Source of the DNA: Pseudomonadota bacterium
GTDB taxonomy: Bacteria; Pseudomonadota; Alphaproteobacteria; Rhizobiales; Beijerinckiaceae
Assembly (NCBI GenBank): GCA_021813805.1
Contig: JAKAJL010000002.1
Coordinates: 88,143-152,142 of the forward strand
Direction of reading: 5' to 3'
DNA: 64,000 nt
Shown: positions 17,332 to 27,476 of the stretch, in pieces
Position numbering within the stretch: the stretch's first letter is position 1
Layout of the letters: each line of letters opens with the position of its first letter
The notes under the pieces: generated by a model
What the model was told of the DNA's origin: nothing
What the model saw: only the letters and a program-made list of their open reading frames with translations
The model's database searches: none
Position numbers and translations under genes: made by a program

Positions 17332-18261
17332 GTGAGACCTGCGATGTGTTCAACCCGACAGATTGAAATGGTTCAGATTTTGGCGCGCCGGCGCCATTTC
17401 GGCCTTGCGGCAAAAGAACTCGGCATGTCCCAGCCGTCGTTGACGCGCAGCCTCAAACAGCTGGAATCCGAGCTGGGGGCGCGGCTATTCGACCGCCAGG
17501 GGGTGGCGCCGACGCTTTTCGGGGAGATCGTTCTCAGGCATGGCGCGCGCGCCCTCGCGGAATTCGAAGAGATCGCGCGCGAAATCGCGCTCGCCAAGGG
17601 ACTCGAGATCGGAGAGCTGTCGATCGCGGCCGGGCTCTATCCCGCCGATATTTCAGCGGAAAAGGCGCTCGGCCTGCTGATCGGGACTCACCCCCGGCTG
17701 CGCGTCGATTTCCGCGCGATGAACTGGGAGAGCGCGGCCCGGCAGGTTCTCGACGGCTCGGCGGATCTGGGTTTCGCGGAACTTGCCGGCGCGCCCGACG
17801 GCGACGAACTCACGGTCGAGCCGGTCCGGACGTCGCAAAGCCATTTCTTCTGCCGCGCCGATCATCCTCTTCTGCGGAAGGAGCATGTGACCGCCGAGGA
17901 TATTTTCGGCTATCCCTGGGTCGGCCCGAGCATGCCCGGGCGCATTTCGGCCTTCCTGCCCTCGGGCGACATGCCCTGCGGCTATTTCGACGCCGCGAGC
18001 GACAGGTTCCGCTGCCGCGTCCTCGTAGGTTCGTTCTCCTCGGCCAAGGCGGTGGTGATGGAGAGTCTCGCCATTTGCGGCGGCATCCCCTTCCAGATCG
18101 AACGCGAAATCCGCGAGGGAGCGCTCGCCGTCATTCCGTTCGAGGCGCCCTGGCTGAGGCTCAATTACGGCTTCATGCTCAAACGCGGGCGCACGCCTTC
18201 CCCGGCCGCGGTCGCCTTCATGGACAGCGTGCGCCGGATCGAGTCGACGATTCCGCCTTGA
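17332..18261 (+). CDS. LysR-family transcriptional regulator
   Basis: 309 residues. N-terminal winged helix-turn-helix (~8-65): QIEMVQILARRRHFGLAAKELGMSQPSLTRSLKQLE, with the typical LGARLFDR. The rest is a periplasmic-binding-like effector domain with FFCRADHPLL and LAICGGIPF. It is transcribed away from the alkylsulfatase gene across a 145-bp gap holding repeated GCTAT elements, so it is the probable regulator of that gene. The inducer is unknown; a sulfate ester or alcohol would fit. Confidence 0.88.
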   Translation: MRPAMCSTRQIEMVQILARRRHFGLAAKELGMSQPSLTRSLKQLESELGARLFDRQGVAPTLFGEIVLRHGARALAEFEEIAREIALAKGLEIGELSIAAGLYPADISAEKALGLLIGTHPRLRVDFRAMNWESAARQVLDGSADLGFAELAGAPDGDELTVEPVRTSQSHFFCRADHPLLRKEHVTAEDIFGYPWVGPSMPGRISAFLPSGDMPCGYFDAASDRFRCRVLVGSFSSAKAVVMESLAICGGIPFQIEREIREGALAVIPFEAPWLRLNYGFMLKRGRTPSPAAVAFMDSVRRIESTIPP

Positions 18262-18368
18262 TCTCCGCCTGACGGCTCAACGCGCGACTTGCCGAAGCAC
18301 GGCGGGCGCCGTAAATCACCGACTGCGTTCCGGAAGACGGGCGCGATCCCGCTCAGGCAGCGTCAGCG

Positions 18369-19478
18369 ATGGAACGGATGGGGAGCGACCACGAGCAAGA
18401 GCCGGAGGCGCGGGACGCGGCGCCGGCCCCGTCATTTTCGTCCTCTTCGCGCCGCGACGAGCGGGAAGCCCTTGCGGCCAAGGCCGAACGCCGCCGCAGG
18501 ATCGCCGCGCGCGTCGGCGCCGGGGCCAGCATCCTGCTGGTCGCCCTTGCGGTCTTTGTCCTCACCCGCACCATTTCCCATCTCGACATGGCCCTGTTGC
18601 GGGCCGCGCTTTCGGCGACCTCGTGGGACCAGATCGGGCTCGGCCTGGCGCTGACCGCCTGTTCCTTCCTGATGCTCACGGGCTACGACGCCATCGCCTT
18701 GCGTCAGCTGAAATTGCGGGTGCCTTATCGCACCACGGCGCTCGCCTCCTTCACTTCCTACGCCGTCTCGTTCAATCTCGGCTTTCCCATTTTCACCGGC
18801 GGCACGGTGCGTTACTGGATCTATTCCCGCGCCGGGGTCCGGCCGGGCAAGGTGGCGAGCCTCACCGTGGTCGCGGGCGTCACCTTCTGGCTCGGCATGG
18901 CGGTGGTGATCGCGCTCGGCCTCGCGATCGAGGCGACGCCGCTGGCGGACATCGATCATCTCGCGGTCGACATCAACCGGCTGATCGGCGTCGGCATGCT
19001 GGTGGCCATTGGCGTCTATCTCTATTGGGTGTCCGTGCGCCCGCGCCGCGCGCATTGGCAGGGTCTTTCCCTTGAACTGCCAGGCCTCGGCCTGTCGCTC
19101 GGCCAGATCGCGCTCGGCGTCATGGATCTGTGCAGCGCGGCGGGGGCGCTTTATGTCCTGCTGCCGAGCCATGAAGGGCTGAACTTCTTCACCTTCGCCG
19201 CGGTCTATGTCTTCGCGAGCCTGCTCGGCATCGTCAGCCATGCGCCGGGAGGCATCGGCGTGTTCGAGGCGACCATGCTGAAGGTCCTGCCGGCGCCCTC
19301 GCAGGAGGCCTTGCTCGCCTCGTTGCTGATGTTCCGCATTCTTTATTACGTCATACCCTTCGTTTTGGCTCTGGCGCTCCTGGGCGCCAATGAAGGCGGG
19401 CGCCGGTGGGACGCCCTGCGCGAGGAGATGAATCGCGCCCAAGCTGACCACGACTCCGATTGCGACAAGGGCGCCTGA
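18369..19478 (+). CDS. UPF0104 / lysylphosphatidylglycerol synthase TM-region protein
   Basis: 369 residues. After a charged N-terminal ~45 residues there are about seven or eight hydrophobic helices and the family hallmark SHAPGGIGVFEATML near residue 285. It matches the flippase-like membrane part of MprF (YbhN-like) and lacks the catalytic lysyl-transferase domain, so lipid translocation is likelier than lipid lysinylation. It ends 16 bp before phoR and may be its operon leader. Confidence 0.8.
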   Translation: MERMGSDHEQEPEARDAAPAPSFSSSSRRDEREALAAKAERRRRIAARVGAGASILLVALAVFVLTRTISHLDMALLRAALSATSWDQIGLGLALTACSFLMLTGYDAIALRQLKLRVPYRTTALASFTSYAVSFNLGFPIFTGGTVRYWIYSRAGVRPGKVASLTVVAGVTFWLGMAVVIALGLAIEATPLADIDHLAVDINRLIGVGMLVAIGVYLYWVSVRPRRAHWQGLSLELPGLGLSLGQIALGVMDLCSAAGALYVLLPSHEGLNFFTFAAVYVFASLLGIVSHAPGGIGVFEATMLKVLPAPSQEALLASLLMFRILYYVIPFVLALALLGANEGGRRWDALREEMNRAQADHDSDCDKGA

Positions 19479-19494
19479 TCCGGGATGCGCCTGG

Positions 19495-20544
19495 ATGAAT
19501 GAAACATTCGACGCGGTGGCGACGGTCGTCGCCAGCCTGATCGACGCCATGCCGGAGCCGGTGCTGGTGATCGACCGCTCGGTTCGGCTGGTCGCCGCCA
19601 ATCAGTCGGCGCGGGCGATGTTTCCTTTGATGAAGCTGAAGGCGCCGCTCGCCTCGACCCTGCGCGCGGTGGATCTGCATGACGCCATCGCCCGTGTCTT
19701 CGCCACCGGCGAGGCGGAGGACCTGTCCTGGCGCGACCGCGTCCCGGTCGAACGGCTGTTCCAGGTCCATGTCGCGGCCTTTTACTCGGACGAAGCCCGT
19801 TTCGTGGCGCTCCATTTGCATGATGCGACCGAATCGCGGCGTCTCGAACAGGCGCGGGTCGATTTCGTCGCCAACGCCAGCCATGAACTGCGCACGCCGC
19901 TCGCCTCGCTGCTTGGCTTCATCGAGACCCTCCAGGGGCCGGCGCGCGGCGACGCTGCGGCTCGCGAGCGTTTCCTTTCGATCATGCTTGAGCAGGCCCG
20001 CCGCATGGCGCGGCTGGTGGACGACCTGCTGTCGCTGTCGCGGATCGAACAGAGCCTCCACGTCCAGCCCCGCGCCTCGGTCGATCTCGCCTCGATCGCC
20101 CGGCATGTTCGCGACGCCCTGACGCCGATGGCGGAGGAAAATCGGATCAGGCTCGAACTTGAAACCCGGGAGACGATTGTGCGCGGCGACCGCGACGAAT
20201 TGCTGCGGGTCGCCGAAAATCTGGTGGAAAACGCCATCAAGTACAGCGCTCCGGAGGTCAATCAGCCCGAGCGCCGGGTCTGGGTCGAAGTCGGCGCTCG
20301 CGAGGGCATGGGGTTTCTTTCGGTGCGTGATGAGGGGCCGGGCATAGCGCCGGAAAACATTCCCCGCCTGACCGAGCGCTTTTACCGGGTCGATGTCGGC
20401 CAGAGCCGCGCCAAGGGCGGCACCGGTCTCGGCCTCGCCCTGGTCAAGCACATTCTCGCCCGCCATCGCGGTCGTCTCAACATTCAGGCGTCGCCGGGGC
20501 GCGGGGCGGTTTTCACCGCCTGCGTTCCGCTCGAAGCGAAATGA
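19495..20544 (+). CDS. phoR: Phosphate regulon sensor histidine kinase
   Basis: 349 residues. A PAS-like domain (~15-110) leads to the dimerisation/phosphoacceptor helix FVANASHELRTPL (H130). The ATP-binding domain follows (LVENAIKYS, VRDEGPGIAPENIPRLTERFYR, GGTGLGLALVKHI). No N-terminal membrane helices are present, so sensing probably goes through the Pst-PhoU complex. It phosphorylates PhoB when phosphate is low. It opens the cluster phoR-pstSCAB-phoU-phoB. Confidence 0.9.
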   Translation: MNETFDAVATVVASLIDAMPEPVLVIDRSVRLVAANQSARAMFPLMKLKAPLASTLRAVDLHDAIARVFATGEAEDLSWRDRVPVERLFQVHVAAFYSDEARFVALHLHDATESRRLEQARVDFVANASHELRTPLASLLGFIETLQGPARGDAAARERFLSIMLEQARRMARLVDDLLSLSRIEQSLHVQPRASVDLASIARHVRDALTPMAEENRIRLELETRETIVRGDRDELLRVAENLVENAIKYSAPEVNQPERRVWVEVGAREGMGFLSVRDEGPGIAPENIPRLTERFYRVDVGQSRAKGGTGLGLALVKHILARHRGRLNIQASPGRGAVFTACVPLEAK

Positions 20545-20622
20545 GGGCGGCGCAAAAAAATTCCTCGTGCTTACAAAGCGCAATCCGGCGCAACGGCATG
20601 TCGCCGCAGCCGGAGTTCGCCG

Positions 20623-20640
20623 ACGTCACGCAACTGTCAT
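20623..20640 (+). promoter_or_regulatory. Candidate Pho box upstream of pstS
   Basis: ACGTCAC-GCAA-CTGTCAT reads as two 7-bp half-sites spaced by four bases, as in the PhoB consensus CTGTCAT-N4-CTGTCAT. The second half is perfect and the first matches at its GTCA core. A weaker third unit (GCGTCGT) begins at 20645. It lies ~90 bp before pstS in the gap after phoR. Confidence 0.6.
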
Positions 20641-20731
20641 CTGAGCGTCGTAGAGCAGCGGCGCGCTTCAGCGCAGGGCGGCGCCGCTCCCGACGCGCTC
20701 GCCCCCAATCGACCTCAAAAAGAGGATTGGC

Positions 20732-21778
20732 ATGTCGAACTTCCTGCGCTCCGCTCTCGCCGCCGCCGCCGCTTTCGGCGTCGCAACCTCCGCTCTCGCC
20801 GCCGATATTTCGGGCGCGGGCGCGACCTTTCCCTATCCCGTTTATTCGAAATGGGCCGACACCTACAAGAAGGAAACCGGCAACGGCCTGAATTACCAGT
20901 CGATCGGCTCCGGCGGCGGCATCAAGCAGATCGAGGCCCGCACCGTGACCTTCGGCGCCAGCGACGCGCCGCTCAAGGCCGCGGATCTGGACAAGAAAGG
21001 CCTCGCGCAATGGCCGATGGTGATGGGCGGCATCGTGCCGGTGGTCAATGTCCAAGGCGTCAAGGCCGGACAACTCGCCGTCGACGGCCCGACCCTGGCG
21101 AAAATCTACCTCGGCGAGATCACCAAATGGAACGATCCCGCCCTCGCCAAGCTCAACCCCGCCGTGAAGCTGCCGGACGCCGCGATCGCCGTGGTCCATC
21201 GCTCCGACGGTTCGGGCACGACTTTCAACTTCACGAATTACCTCGTCAAGGTCTCTCCGGATTGGGCCTCCAAGGTCGGTTCGGCGGTTTCGGTCGAATG
21301 GCCGGTCGGCCTCGGGGCCAAGGGCAATGAAGGCGTCTCGAACACCGTGGGCGTCACCGCCAATTCGATCGGCTATGTCGAATATGCCTACGCCATCGAA
21401 AACAAGATGACCTATACGGATATGGTCAATCATGACGGCAAGCGGGTCAAGCCGGAGACGGCTACCTTCCAGTCCGCCGCCGCCAACGCTGACTGGAGCC
21501 ATGCGCCAGGCTTCTATCAGATCCTGACCGACCAGCCGGGCGCGAAATCATGGCCGATCACTGCGGCGACCTTCATCCTGATGCCGAAGAAGGTTCCGGA
21601 CGCCGCCGCCGCCGCCGAAGCCCTGAAGTTCTTCGACTGGGCGTTCACGAAAGGCGGCAAACAGGCCGAGGCGCTTGACTATATTCCCATGCCGGCCAAT
21701 GTCGTCTCCCTGATCAGGAAGACCTGGGCGAATGATATCAAGGACACCAACGGTAAGCCGGTCTATCAAGCGAAATAG
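20732..21778 (+). CDS. pstS: Phosphate ABC transporter substrate-binding protein
   Basis: 348 residues. Sec signal (about 1-23, ending SALAADISG). The mature part opens with the PstS block [50 protein letters not shown] and [16 protein letters not shown] form the phosphate-binding cleft. It captures inorganic phosphate in the periplasm for PstCAB. Preceded by a candidate Pho box and AAAGAGG. Confidence 0.95.
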   Translation: MSNFLRSALAAAAAFGVATSALAADISGAGATFPYPVYSKWADTYKKETGNGLNYQSIGSGGGIKQIEARTVTFGASDAPLKAADLDKKGLAQWPMVMGGIVPVVNVQGVKAGQLAVDGPTLAKIYLGEITKWNDPALAKLNPAVKLPDAAIAVVHRSDGSGTTFNFTNYLVKVSPDWASKVGSAVSVEWPVGLGAKGNEGVSNTVGVTANSIGYVEYAYAIENKMTYTDMVNHDGKRVKPETATFQSAAANADWSHAPGFYQILTDQPGAKSWPITAATFILMPKKVPDAAAAAEALKFFDWAFTKGGKQAEALDYIPMPANVVSLIRKTWANDIKDTNGKPVYQAK

Positions 21779-21838
21779 TCGCCGGATGGCGCGCCGGGGG
21801 CTTCGGCCTCCGGCGGGTCCCGGATTGGAGGATCGCAA

Positions 21839-22834
21839 ATGTCGGAGGCGACCTTGAGTTCCGTGGCCGGATCGGCGGTGGTCAACGCAGGTCGCCAAAA
21901 GGCTCTTCGCCGTTTCGAGATCGGCGACCGGATCTTTCGCGTCGCGACGCGATCCTCGGCCATTGCGGTCCTGGTTCTGCTTGGCGGCGTCATCGTCTCG
22001 CTGGTTCAGGGCGCATCGCCGGCGCTGAGCAAATTCGGCTTCGGCTTCCTGATTTCGGACGCCTGGAATCCGGTCACCGAGAAATTCGGCGCCGCGCCCG
22101 CGATTTACGGCACGCTGGTCACCTCCTTCATCGCGCTTCTTATCGCCGCGCCGGTCGGCTTCGGCATCGCTGTTTTCTTGACCGAACTTTGTCCTTACAA
22201 GTTGCGCCGCCCGATCGGCATAGCGGTCGAGCTGCTCGCCGGCATTCCCTCGATCATCTACGGCATCTGGGGCATGTTCGTTCTCGCGCCCTTCCTGCAG
22301 GCCCATGTCCAGCCGGCGCTGATCGCGACTTTCGCCGATGTTCCGGGGCTGAACCGGCTGTTCGCCGGCCCGCCTTATGGCATCGGCGTGCTCACCGCGA
22401 GCTTCATCCTGGCCATCATGATCCTGCCGCTGATCTCCTCGATCTCGCGCGACGTGTTCGACACCGTTCCGCACGTGCTCAAGGAGGCGGCTTTCGGCAT
22501 CGGCTGCACCCGCTGGGAGGTGATCCGCTCCATCGTCGCGCCCTATGCCGGCGTCGGCCTCGTCGGCGGGGTGATGCTGGCGCTCGGCCGGGCGCTCGGC
22601 GAAACCATGGCGGTGACCTTCGTGATCGGCAACGCCCACAAGATCCATGCCTCGATCCTCGGTCCCGGCACGACGATTTCGGCGACCATCGCCAATGAAT
22701 TCACCGAGGCCGACGGCGCGATCTACACCTCCTCGCTGATCGCGCTCGGCCTGCTGCTTTTCCTCATCACCTTCATCGTCCTCGCCATTTCGCGTCTGAT
22801 GCTGATGCGTCTCGAAGGGAAGGGAGCGCGCTGA
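21839..22834 (+). CDS. pstC: Phosphate ABC transporter permease PstC
   Basis: 331 residues, about six membrane helices. Features: [27 protein letters not shown], the [15 protein letters not shown] block and the EAA-loop [16 protein letters not shown] that contacts the PstB ATPase, then [23 protein letters not shown] lies eight bases upstream. Pairs with PstA to form the channel. Confidence 0.95.
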   Translation: MSEATLSSVAGSAVVNAGRQKALRRFEIGDRIFRVATRSSAIAVLVLLGGVIVSLVQGASPALSKFGFGFLISDAWNPVTEKFGAAPAIYGTLVTSFIALLIAAPVGFGIAVFLTELCPYKLRRPIGIAVELLAGIPSIIYGIWGMFVLAPFLQAHVQPALIATFADVPGLNRLFAGPPYGIGVLTASFILAIMILPLISSISRDVFDTVPHVLKEAAFGIGCTRWEVIRSIVAPYAGVGLVGGVMLALGRALGETMAVTFVIGNAHKIHASILGPGTTISATIANEFTEADGAIYTSSLIALGLLLFLITFIVLAISRLMLMRLEGKGAR

Positions 22835-22835
22835 A

Positions 22836-23678
22836 ATGTCTCGCCTGCAAGCGTCGCGCAAGGCGCGCAGCGCCATCGTCATGGGCCTCTGCTATGCTTC
22901 GGCGGGTCTTGGCTTGCTCGCTCTGGCCTTGATTCTCGGTACTCTGGTGTGGAACGGCTTTTCCGGCTTCTCGCTTTCGGTCTTCACCCGGATGACGCCG
23001 CCGCCGGGCTCGGCGGGCGGATTGCTCAACGCCATCGCCGGCTCGCTGATCATGACCTTTTTCGGCGTGCTGATCGGCGCGCCGCTCGGCGTGTTCGCCG
23101 GCACCTATATGGCCGAATATGGCCGCGACACCCACCTGACGACCGTGGTGCGGTTCATCAACGACGTGCTGCTCTCGGCGCCGTCGATCGTCATCGGCCT
23201 GTTCGTCTATGAAATCGCCGTGGTTCCGATGGGCCATTTCTCGGCCATCGCCGGCTCCATCGCGCTCGCGCTGCTGGTCGTGCCGGTGGTGGTGCGCACG
23301 ACCGAGGACATGCTGAATCTGGTCCCGGGAACGCTGCGCGAGGCGGCGACCGCCTTGGGCCTGCCGCGCGCCATGGTCATCCGCCATGTCGCCTACAAGG
23401 CGGCGCGCTCGGGGCTCATCACCGGCCTGCTGCTCGCGATCGCGCGCATCTCGGGCGAGACGGCGCCGCTCCTGTTCACCTCGCTCAACAACCAGTTCTG
23501 GAGCAGTAACCTCAACGCGCCGATGGCCAGCCTTCCGGCGGTGATTTTCCAGTTCGCCATGTCGCCCTACAAGGAATGGCAGGCTTTGGCCTGGGTGGGC
23601 GCGCTCCTGATCACTTTCGCCGTTCTGACGCTCTCGATCGCCGCCCGCGTGCTCGGCTCGCAAAGGACCAGCCAATGA
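22836..23678 (+). CDS. pstA: Phosphate ABC transporter permease PstA
   Basis: 280 residues with about six membrane helices. Features: [50 protein letters not shown], the EAA-loop [17 protein letters not shown] and [12 protein letters not shown]. It starts one base after the stop of pstC and its own stop overlaps the pstB start, so translation is probably coupled. Confidence 0.94.
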   Translation: MSRLQASRKARSAIVMGLCYASAGLGLLALALILGTLVWNGFSGFSLSVFTRMTPPPGSAGGLLNAIAGSLIMTFFGVLIGAPLGVFAGTYMAEYGRDTHLTTVVRFINDVLLSAPSIVIGLFVYEIAVVPMGHFSAIAGSIALALLVVPVVVRTTEDMLNLVPGTLREAATALGLPRAMVIRHVAYKAARSGLITGLLLAIARISGETAPLLFTSLNNQFWSSNLNAPMASLPAVIFQFAMSPYKEWQALAWVGALLITFAVLTLSIAARVLGSQRTSQ

Positions 23679-24475
23679 CCGACTCCGCCGTTCAGGACGT
23701 TGCCGCGCCCAGCGCAAAGCTCGCGGAAAAGATGAGCGTCAGGAGTCTCGACTTCTATTACGGCGACCACAGGGCGCTGAAGTCGGTGAACGTCAAGTTC
23801 TACGCCAATCAGGTCACGGCTCTGATCGGTCCGTCGGGCTGCGGCAAGTCCACTTTGCTGCGCGTGCTCAACCGCATGTACGACCTCTACCCGCGCCAGC
23901 GCGCGGAGGGCGAGGTGCTGCTCGACGGCGAAAACATTCTCGACCCGAAACTCGACCTGAACTCGCTGCGCGCCCGCGTCGGCATGGTGTTCCAGAAGCC
24001 GACGCCTTTTCCGATGTCGATTTACGAGAATATCGCTTTCGGCGTCCGGCTTTACGAGAAGCTGGGCAGGGCCGACATGGACGAGCGCGTGGAGGCGGCC
24101 CTGCGTGGCGCGGCGCTGTGGGACGAGGTCAAGGACAAGCTCACCACCTCCGGATTGAGCCTGTCCGGCGGTCAGCAGCAGCGCCTGTGCATCGCGCGCA
24201 CGATCGCGATTAAGCCGGAAATGATCCTGTTCGACGAGCCGGCTTCCGCGCTCGACCCAATCTCGACCGCCAAAATCGAGGAACTGATCGACGAATTGCG
24301 CGCCGACTACACCATCGCCATCGTCACCCACAACATGCAGCAGGCGGTGCGCGTCTCCCAATTCACGGCCTTCATGTATCTCGGCGAACTGGTCGAATTC
24401 GACCAGACGGACAGGATCTTCACCGCGCCGCGGGAACGGCGCACTCAGGACTATATCACCGGCCGTTTCGGCTGA
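23675..24475 (+). CDS. pstB: Phosphate ABC transporter ATPase
   Basis: 266 residues from ATG 23675, which overlaps the pstA stop (ATGA). Walker [11 protein letters not shown]-loop [14 protein letters not shown], signature [14 protein letters not shown], Walker [14 protein letters not shown] and the switch histidine in IVTHNMQQA. It powers phosphate import and, with PhoU, signals phosphate sufficiency to PhoR. Confidence 0.95.
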   Translation: MTDSAVQDVAAPSAKLAEKMSVRSLDFYYGDHRALKSVNVKFYANQVTALIGPSGCGKSTLLRVLNRMYDLYPRQRAEGEVLLDGENILDPKLDLNSLRARVGMVFQKPTPFPMSIYENIAFGVRLYEKLGRADMDERVEAALRGAALWDEVKDKLTTSGLSLSGGQQQRLCIARTIAIKPEMILFDEPASALDPISTAKIEELIDELRADYTIAIVTHNMQQAVRVSQFTAFMYLGELVEFDQTDRIFTAPRERRTQDYITGRFG

Positions 24476-24506
24476 TCCGGAACTTCGCGAAAACAGGTCA
24501 CTGACA

Positions 24507-25208
24507 ATGGTCGATCATACTGTCCGCTCCTTCGACGCCGATCTCGAAACGCTCGACCGCCACATTTCGGAAATGGGCGGCATAGCCGAAAAAATGCTGT
24601 CCGACGCCATGGACGCTTTGGCGACCATGAACGCTGAACTCGCGCATCGCGTGGTCGAGACCGATCTGCGCCTCGATCACCTTCAGCGGACGGTCGAGGA
24701 TCTCGCGGTGCGCACTCTGGCGCGGCGTCAGCCTGTGGCGGTCGATCTGCGCGACGTCGTCGGCGTGATGCGCATCGCCGCCGATCTCGAGCGTATCGGC
24801 GACCAGGCCAAGAATATCGCCAAGCGCACCACCAAGATCGCTGGCGAGCCCCGTCTGTCGCGGGCGGTGATCGGTCTCAAGTCGATGCATGAGGTGGCGG
24901 CAAACCAGCTCAAGGACGTGCTCGACGCCTATGCCCAGCGCGACGCCAGCGCGGCGCGCGCCGTCTGGGCGCGCGACGCCGAACTCGACGCGCTCGAGGA
25001 TTCGGTTTTCCGCGATCTCCTGACCTTCATGATGGAAGATCCGCGCAACATCACCTTCTGCACCCATCTGCTGTTCTGCTCGAAGAATCTGGAGCGGGTC
25101 GGCGATCACGCCACCAATATCGCCGAGACGGTCGTCTATATCGTCACCGGCGAGAATCTCTCGGGCGAGGATCGCCCGCGCGGCCCCGAGGCCGCGGCTT
25201 TGCCGTGA
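24507..25208 (+). CDS. phoU: Phosphate transport system regulator PhoU
   Basis: 233 residues, all-helical, with the two tandem PhoU repeats. Metal-binding-type motifs appear in each: RIAADLERIGDQAKNIAKRT and FCSKNLERVGDHATNIAETVVYI. It links PstSCAB to PhoR and represses the regulon when phosphate is plentiful. It lies 31 bp after pstB and overlaps the possible GTG start of phoB. Confidence 0.95.
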   Translation: MVDHTVRSFDADLETLDRHISEMGGIAEKMLSDAMDALATMNAELAHRVVETDLRLDHLQRTVEDLAVRTLARRQPVAVDLRDVVGVMRIAADLERIGDQAKNIAKRTTKIAGEPRLSRAVIGLKSMHEVAANQLKDVLDAYAQRDASAARAVWARDAELDALEDSVFRDLLTFMMEDPRNITFCTHLLFCSKNLERVGDHATNIAETVVYIVTGENLSGEDRPRGPEAAALP

Positions 25209-25231
25209 AATCCAAGGAGCCCGCTGCTCTC

Positions 25232-25975
25232 ATGAACGAACCGCGCGCCTCTGTCATTGGAGCCGCATCCCCCGGTGGGGCTCCGCGCATCCTGGTCGTC
25301 GAGGACGAAGCCGCCCTCGGCCTGCTGCTGGCCTATAACCTCGAATCCGAAGGCTATGTCGTCGAGCGCGTCGAGCGCGGCGACGAAGCCGAATTGCGGC
25401 TCGAAGAATCCCCGCCCGACCTCGTCATCCTTGACTGGATGCTGCCGGGCGTTTCGGGCCTCGAAATCTGCCGCCGCCTGCGGGCCCGGGAGACGACGCG
25501 TACGCTCCCTGTCATCATGCTGACGGCGCGCGGCGAAGAGGGCGAGCGCGTGCGCGGGCTCTCGGTCGGCGCCGACGATTATGTGGTCAAGCCGTTTTCC
25601 GTGCCCGAGCTGATGGCGCGCGTGCGCGCGCTGTTGCGGCGCGCCCGCCCGGAGCGCGTCGCGGTGCGACTGAGCGCCGGCGAACTGGAGCTCGATCGCG
25701 AAACCCGCCGCGTCCGGCGCGCGGGCCGCGAAATCCACCTCGGCCCGACCGAATTCCGCTTGCTCGAATATCTGATGGAAAAGCCGGGCCGGGTTTTTTC
25801 GCGCGCGCAATTGCTCGACAGCGTCTGGGGACTATCGGCCGACATCGACGAGCGTACGGTCGACGTTCATATCGGCCGACTGCGGAAAGCGCTGGCGAAT
25901 GACAACGAAAATGACCCGATCCGCACCGTGCGCGGCTCGGGCTATTCCTTCGACGAGACTTTTGGGCGGGGCTGA
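25232..25975 (+). CDS. phoB: Phosphate regulon response regulator PhoB
   Basis: 247 residues from ATG 25232. A GTG at 25205 overlapping the phoU stop is an alternative start; AAGGAG at 25213 lies a little far from 25232 and after 25205, so the start is uncertain. Receiver domain: VVEDE, the phosphoacceptor D68 in LVILDWMLPG, LTARGEE, DDYVVKPFS. C-terminal OmpR/PhoB winged helix ends GSGYSFDETF. It activates the phosphate-starvation genes through Pho boxes such as that before pstS. Last gene of the cluster. Confidence 0.93.
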   Translation: MNEPRASVIGAASPGGAPRILVVEDEAALGLLLAYNLESEGYVVERVERGDEAELRLEESPPDLVILDWMLPGVSGLEICRRLRARETTRTLPVIMLTARGEEGERVRGLSVGADDYVVKPFSVPELMARVRALLRRARPERVAVRLSAGELELDRETRRVRRAGREIHLGPTEFRLLEYLMEKPGRVFSRAQLLDSVWGLSADIDERTVDVHIGRLRKALANDNENDPIRTVRGSGYSFDETFGRG

Positions 25976-26321
25976 CTTTCGCTTGGCCTGGGCGACTCGG
26001 CCGAAGAGGCCTCGCCACGCGGCCTGGACGGCCTCGCCCGGGCGCGAAACGGCCGATTCGAAACGCCGCGGCGTCTCCCCCGGCGACGCTTGAGTTTGAA
26101 GCGGCGGCGCCGACGCGAGCTGATCGTAAATTTCGTCGTAGATGACAGTGGCTTAGTCGATTGCGACTGATTGAAGGCGCGCCTGCGTCTGGAGAGTATT
26201 TTGCAAGTGTTCCCCCTTGCGGACGCCAATCGCAACTTGAAAAATATGTCCAAGGGTCGAAACAAAGCCAACCGCGTTGCGTTGGGGCTTCGAAATTCCG
26301 GTACCGGAAAGGAGACGCGTC
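25976..26321. other. Intergenic region after phoB
   Basis: 346 bp. No credible ORF. A small perfect inverted repeat, AGTCG-ATTG-CGACT, sits at 26155-26168. The AT-richer stretch 26130-26270 probably holds the promoter of the next gene. No clear terminator for phoB. Confidence 0.4.
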
Positions 26322-27476
26322 ATGCTTCGCAATGCTCTTGGAATGCCGCCCTGTTGTTGTCGCCTCGACCGCCGCGATGTGGTGGCCGGCGGAGCCTTGA
26401 CGGCTCTGCTGGCGGTCGTCGCCGGCGGGATGCGGCCCGCGCGAGGGCAAACGCTTGCGGCCGCGCCGCCGGAAGTGGACCAGCTTGCGTTGCGACTGCT
26501 GGTGGATTCGTACCAGTTCGCCGTGACCCCGGGCCATAAGGCCGTCGGCCCGGTGCAGATCGAACAGTTCGGCTGGGGAATCGAGCCCGACCGTCCGCCG
26601 GGACCGACACTGGTCAGCGAATTTGGACTGGCCATGCACGCCGAGTCGACGCGCGGCGTGGAAAAACGCAACATCCTGATCGATTTCGCGTTCACGCCCT
26701 ACGCGTTGAACAACAACGCCAGCCTGATCGGACTCGATCCCGCCGTGTTGGACGCCATGGTCCTGAGCCACGGACATTACGACCATTTCGGCGGCATGGC
26801 CGGTTTTCTTGAAAAGCACGGCGCCTCCTTGAAGCCGGGACTGCCGCTCTATGTCGGCGGAGAAGAGGCGTTTTGCGCCCGCACGTGGACGGGACCGCCG
26901 GTCAAAGGCGATTTCGGGGCGATCGACCGGGGCGCGCTTGAGGCCGCCAAGGTCAGGGTGACCTACGCGGACGGTCCGTCGATCGTCGCCGATCATGGTT
27001 TCACCACCGGACAGATCGGCCAGAAAAGCTTTGAGAAGCTTCTCTCGCCGAGCGTGATGAAAATCGGCGTCGCCCGAGGCTTCGGCTGCTTTGCCGAGAG
27101 ACTTCCGGTCGACGAGCGCGCGCTGACCGCGACGCCGGATCAGTTCCGACACGAGATCGCAACCGCCTACAACGTCAAGGGACGCGGCCTGGTCGTTCTG
27201 ACCTCCTGTAGTCATCGCGGCGTGGTCAATGCGGTGAAACAGGCGCAGGCGGTCTCGGGCGTCGCCAAGATTCATGCCGTCGTCGGCGGCTTCCATCTCG
27301 CGCCGTACCAGGAGGATTATGTCCGACGGACGATTGCGGCGTTGAAGGAAATAGACGTCGATTATGTCGTTCCGCTCCATTGCACGGGCGAAATGTTCTA
27401 CGACATCGCGCGCACGGAAATGCCGGGCAAGGTCCTGCGCGGCTTCACGGGCACGCGGCTGATTTTCGGCGGGTGA
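26322..27476 (+). CDS. Exported metallo-beta-lactamase-fold protein (DHPP-synthase-like group)
   Basis: 384 residues from ATG 26322, chosen because AAGGAG lies seven bases upstream; the frame opens at 26277. The N-terminus has a twin-arginine-like leader (LDRRDVVAGGALTALLAVVAGG) preceded by CCC. Zinc ligands are in LSHGHYDHFGG (H150, H152, D154, H155), with later TSCSHRGVVN, VGGFHL and PLHCTG. This set is typical of the group with archaeal dihydropterin ribofuranosyl-aminobenzene phosphate synthase-like enzymes. The substrate is unknown in bacteria. It stands alone between phoB and gcrA. Confidence 0.75.
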   Translation: MLRNALGMPPCCCRLDRRDVVAGGALTALLAVVAGGMRPARGQTLAAAPPEVDQLALRLLVDSYQFAVTPGHKAVGPVQIEQFGWGIEPDRPPGPTLVSEFGLAMHAESTRGVEKRNILIDFAFTPYALNNNASLIGLDPAVLDAMVLSHGHYDHFGGMAGFLEKHGASLKPGLPLYVGGEEAFCARTWTGPPVKGDFGAIDRGALEAAKVRVTYADGPSIVADHGFTTGQIGQKSFEKLLSPSVMKIGVARGFGCFAERLPVDERALTATPDQFRHEIATAYNVKGRGLVVLTSCSHRGVVNAVKQAQAVSGVAKIHAVVGGFHLAPYQEDYVRRTIAALKEIDVDYVVPLHCTGEMFYDIARTEMPGKVLRGFTGTRLIFGG

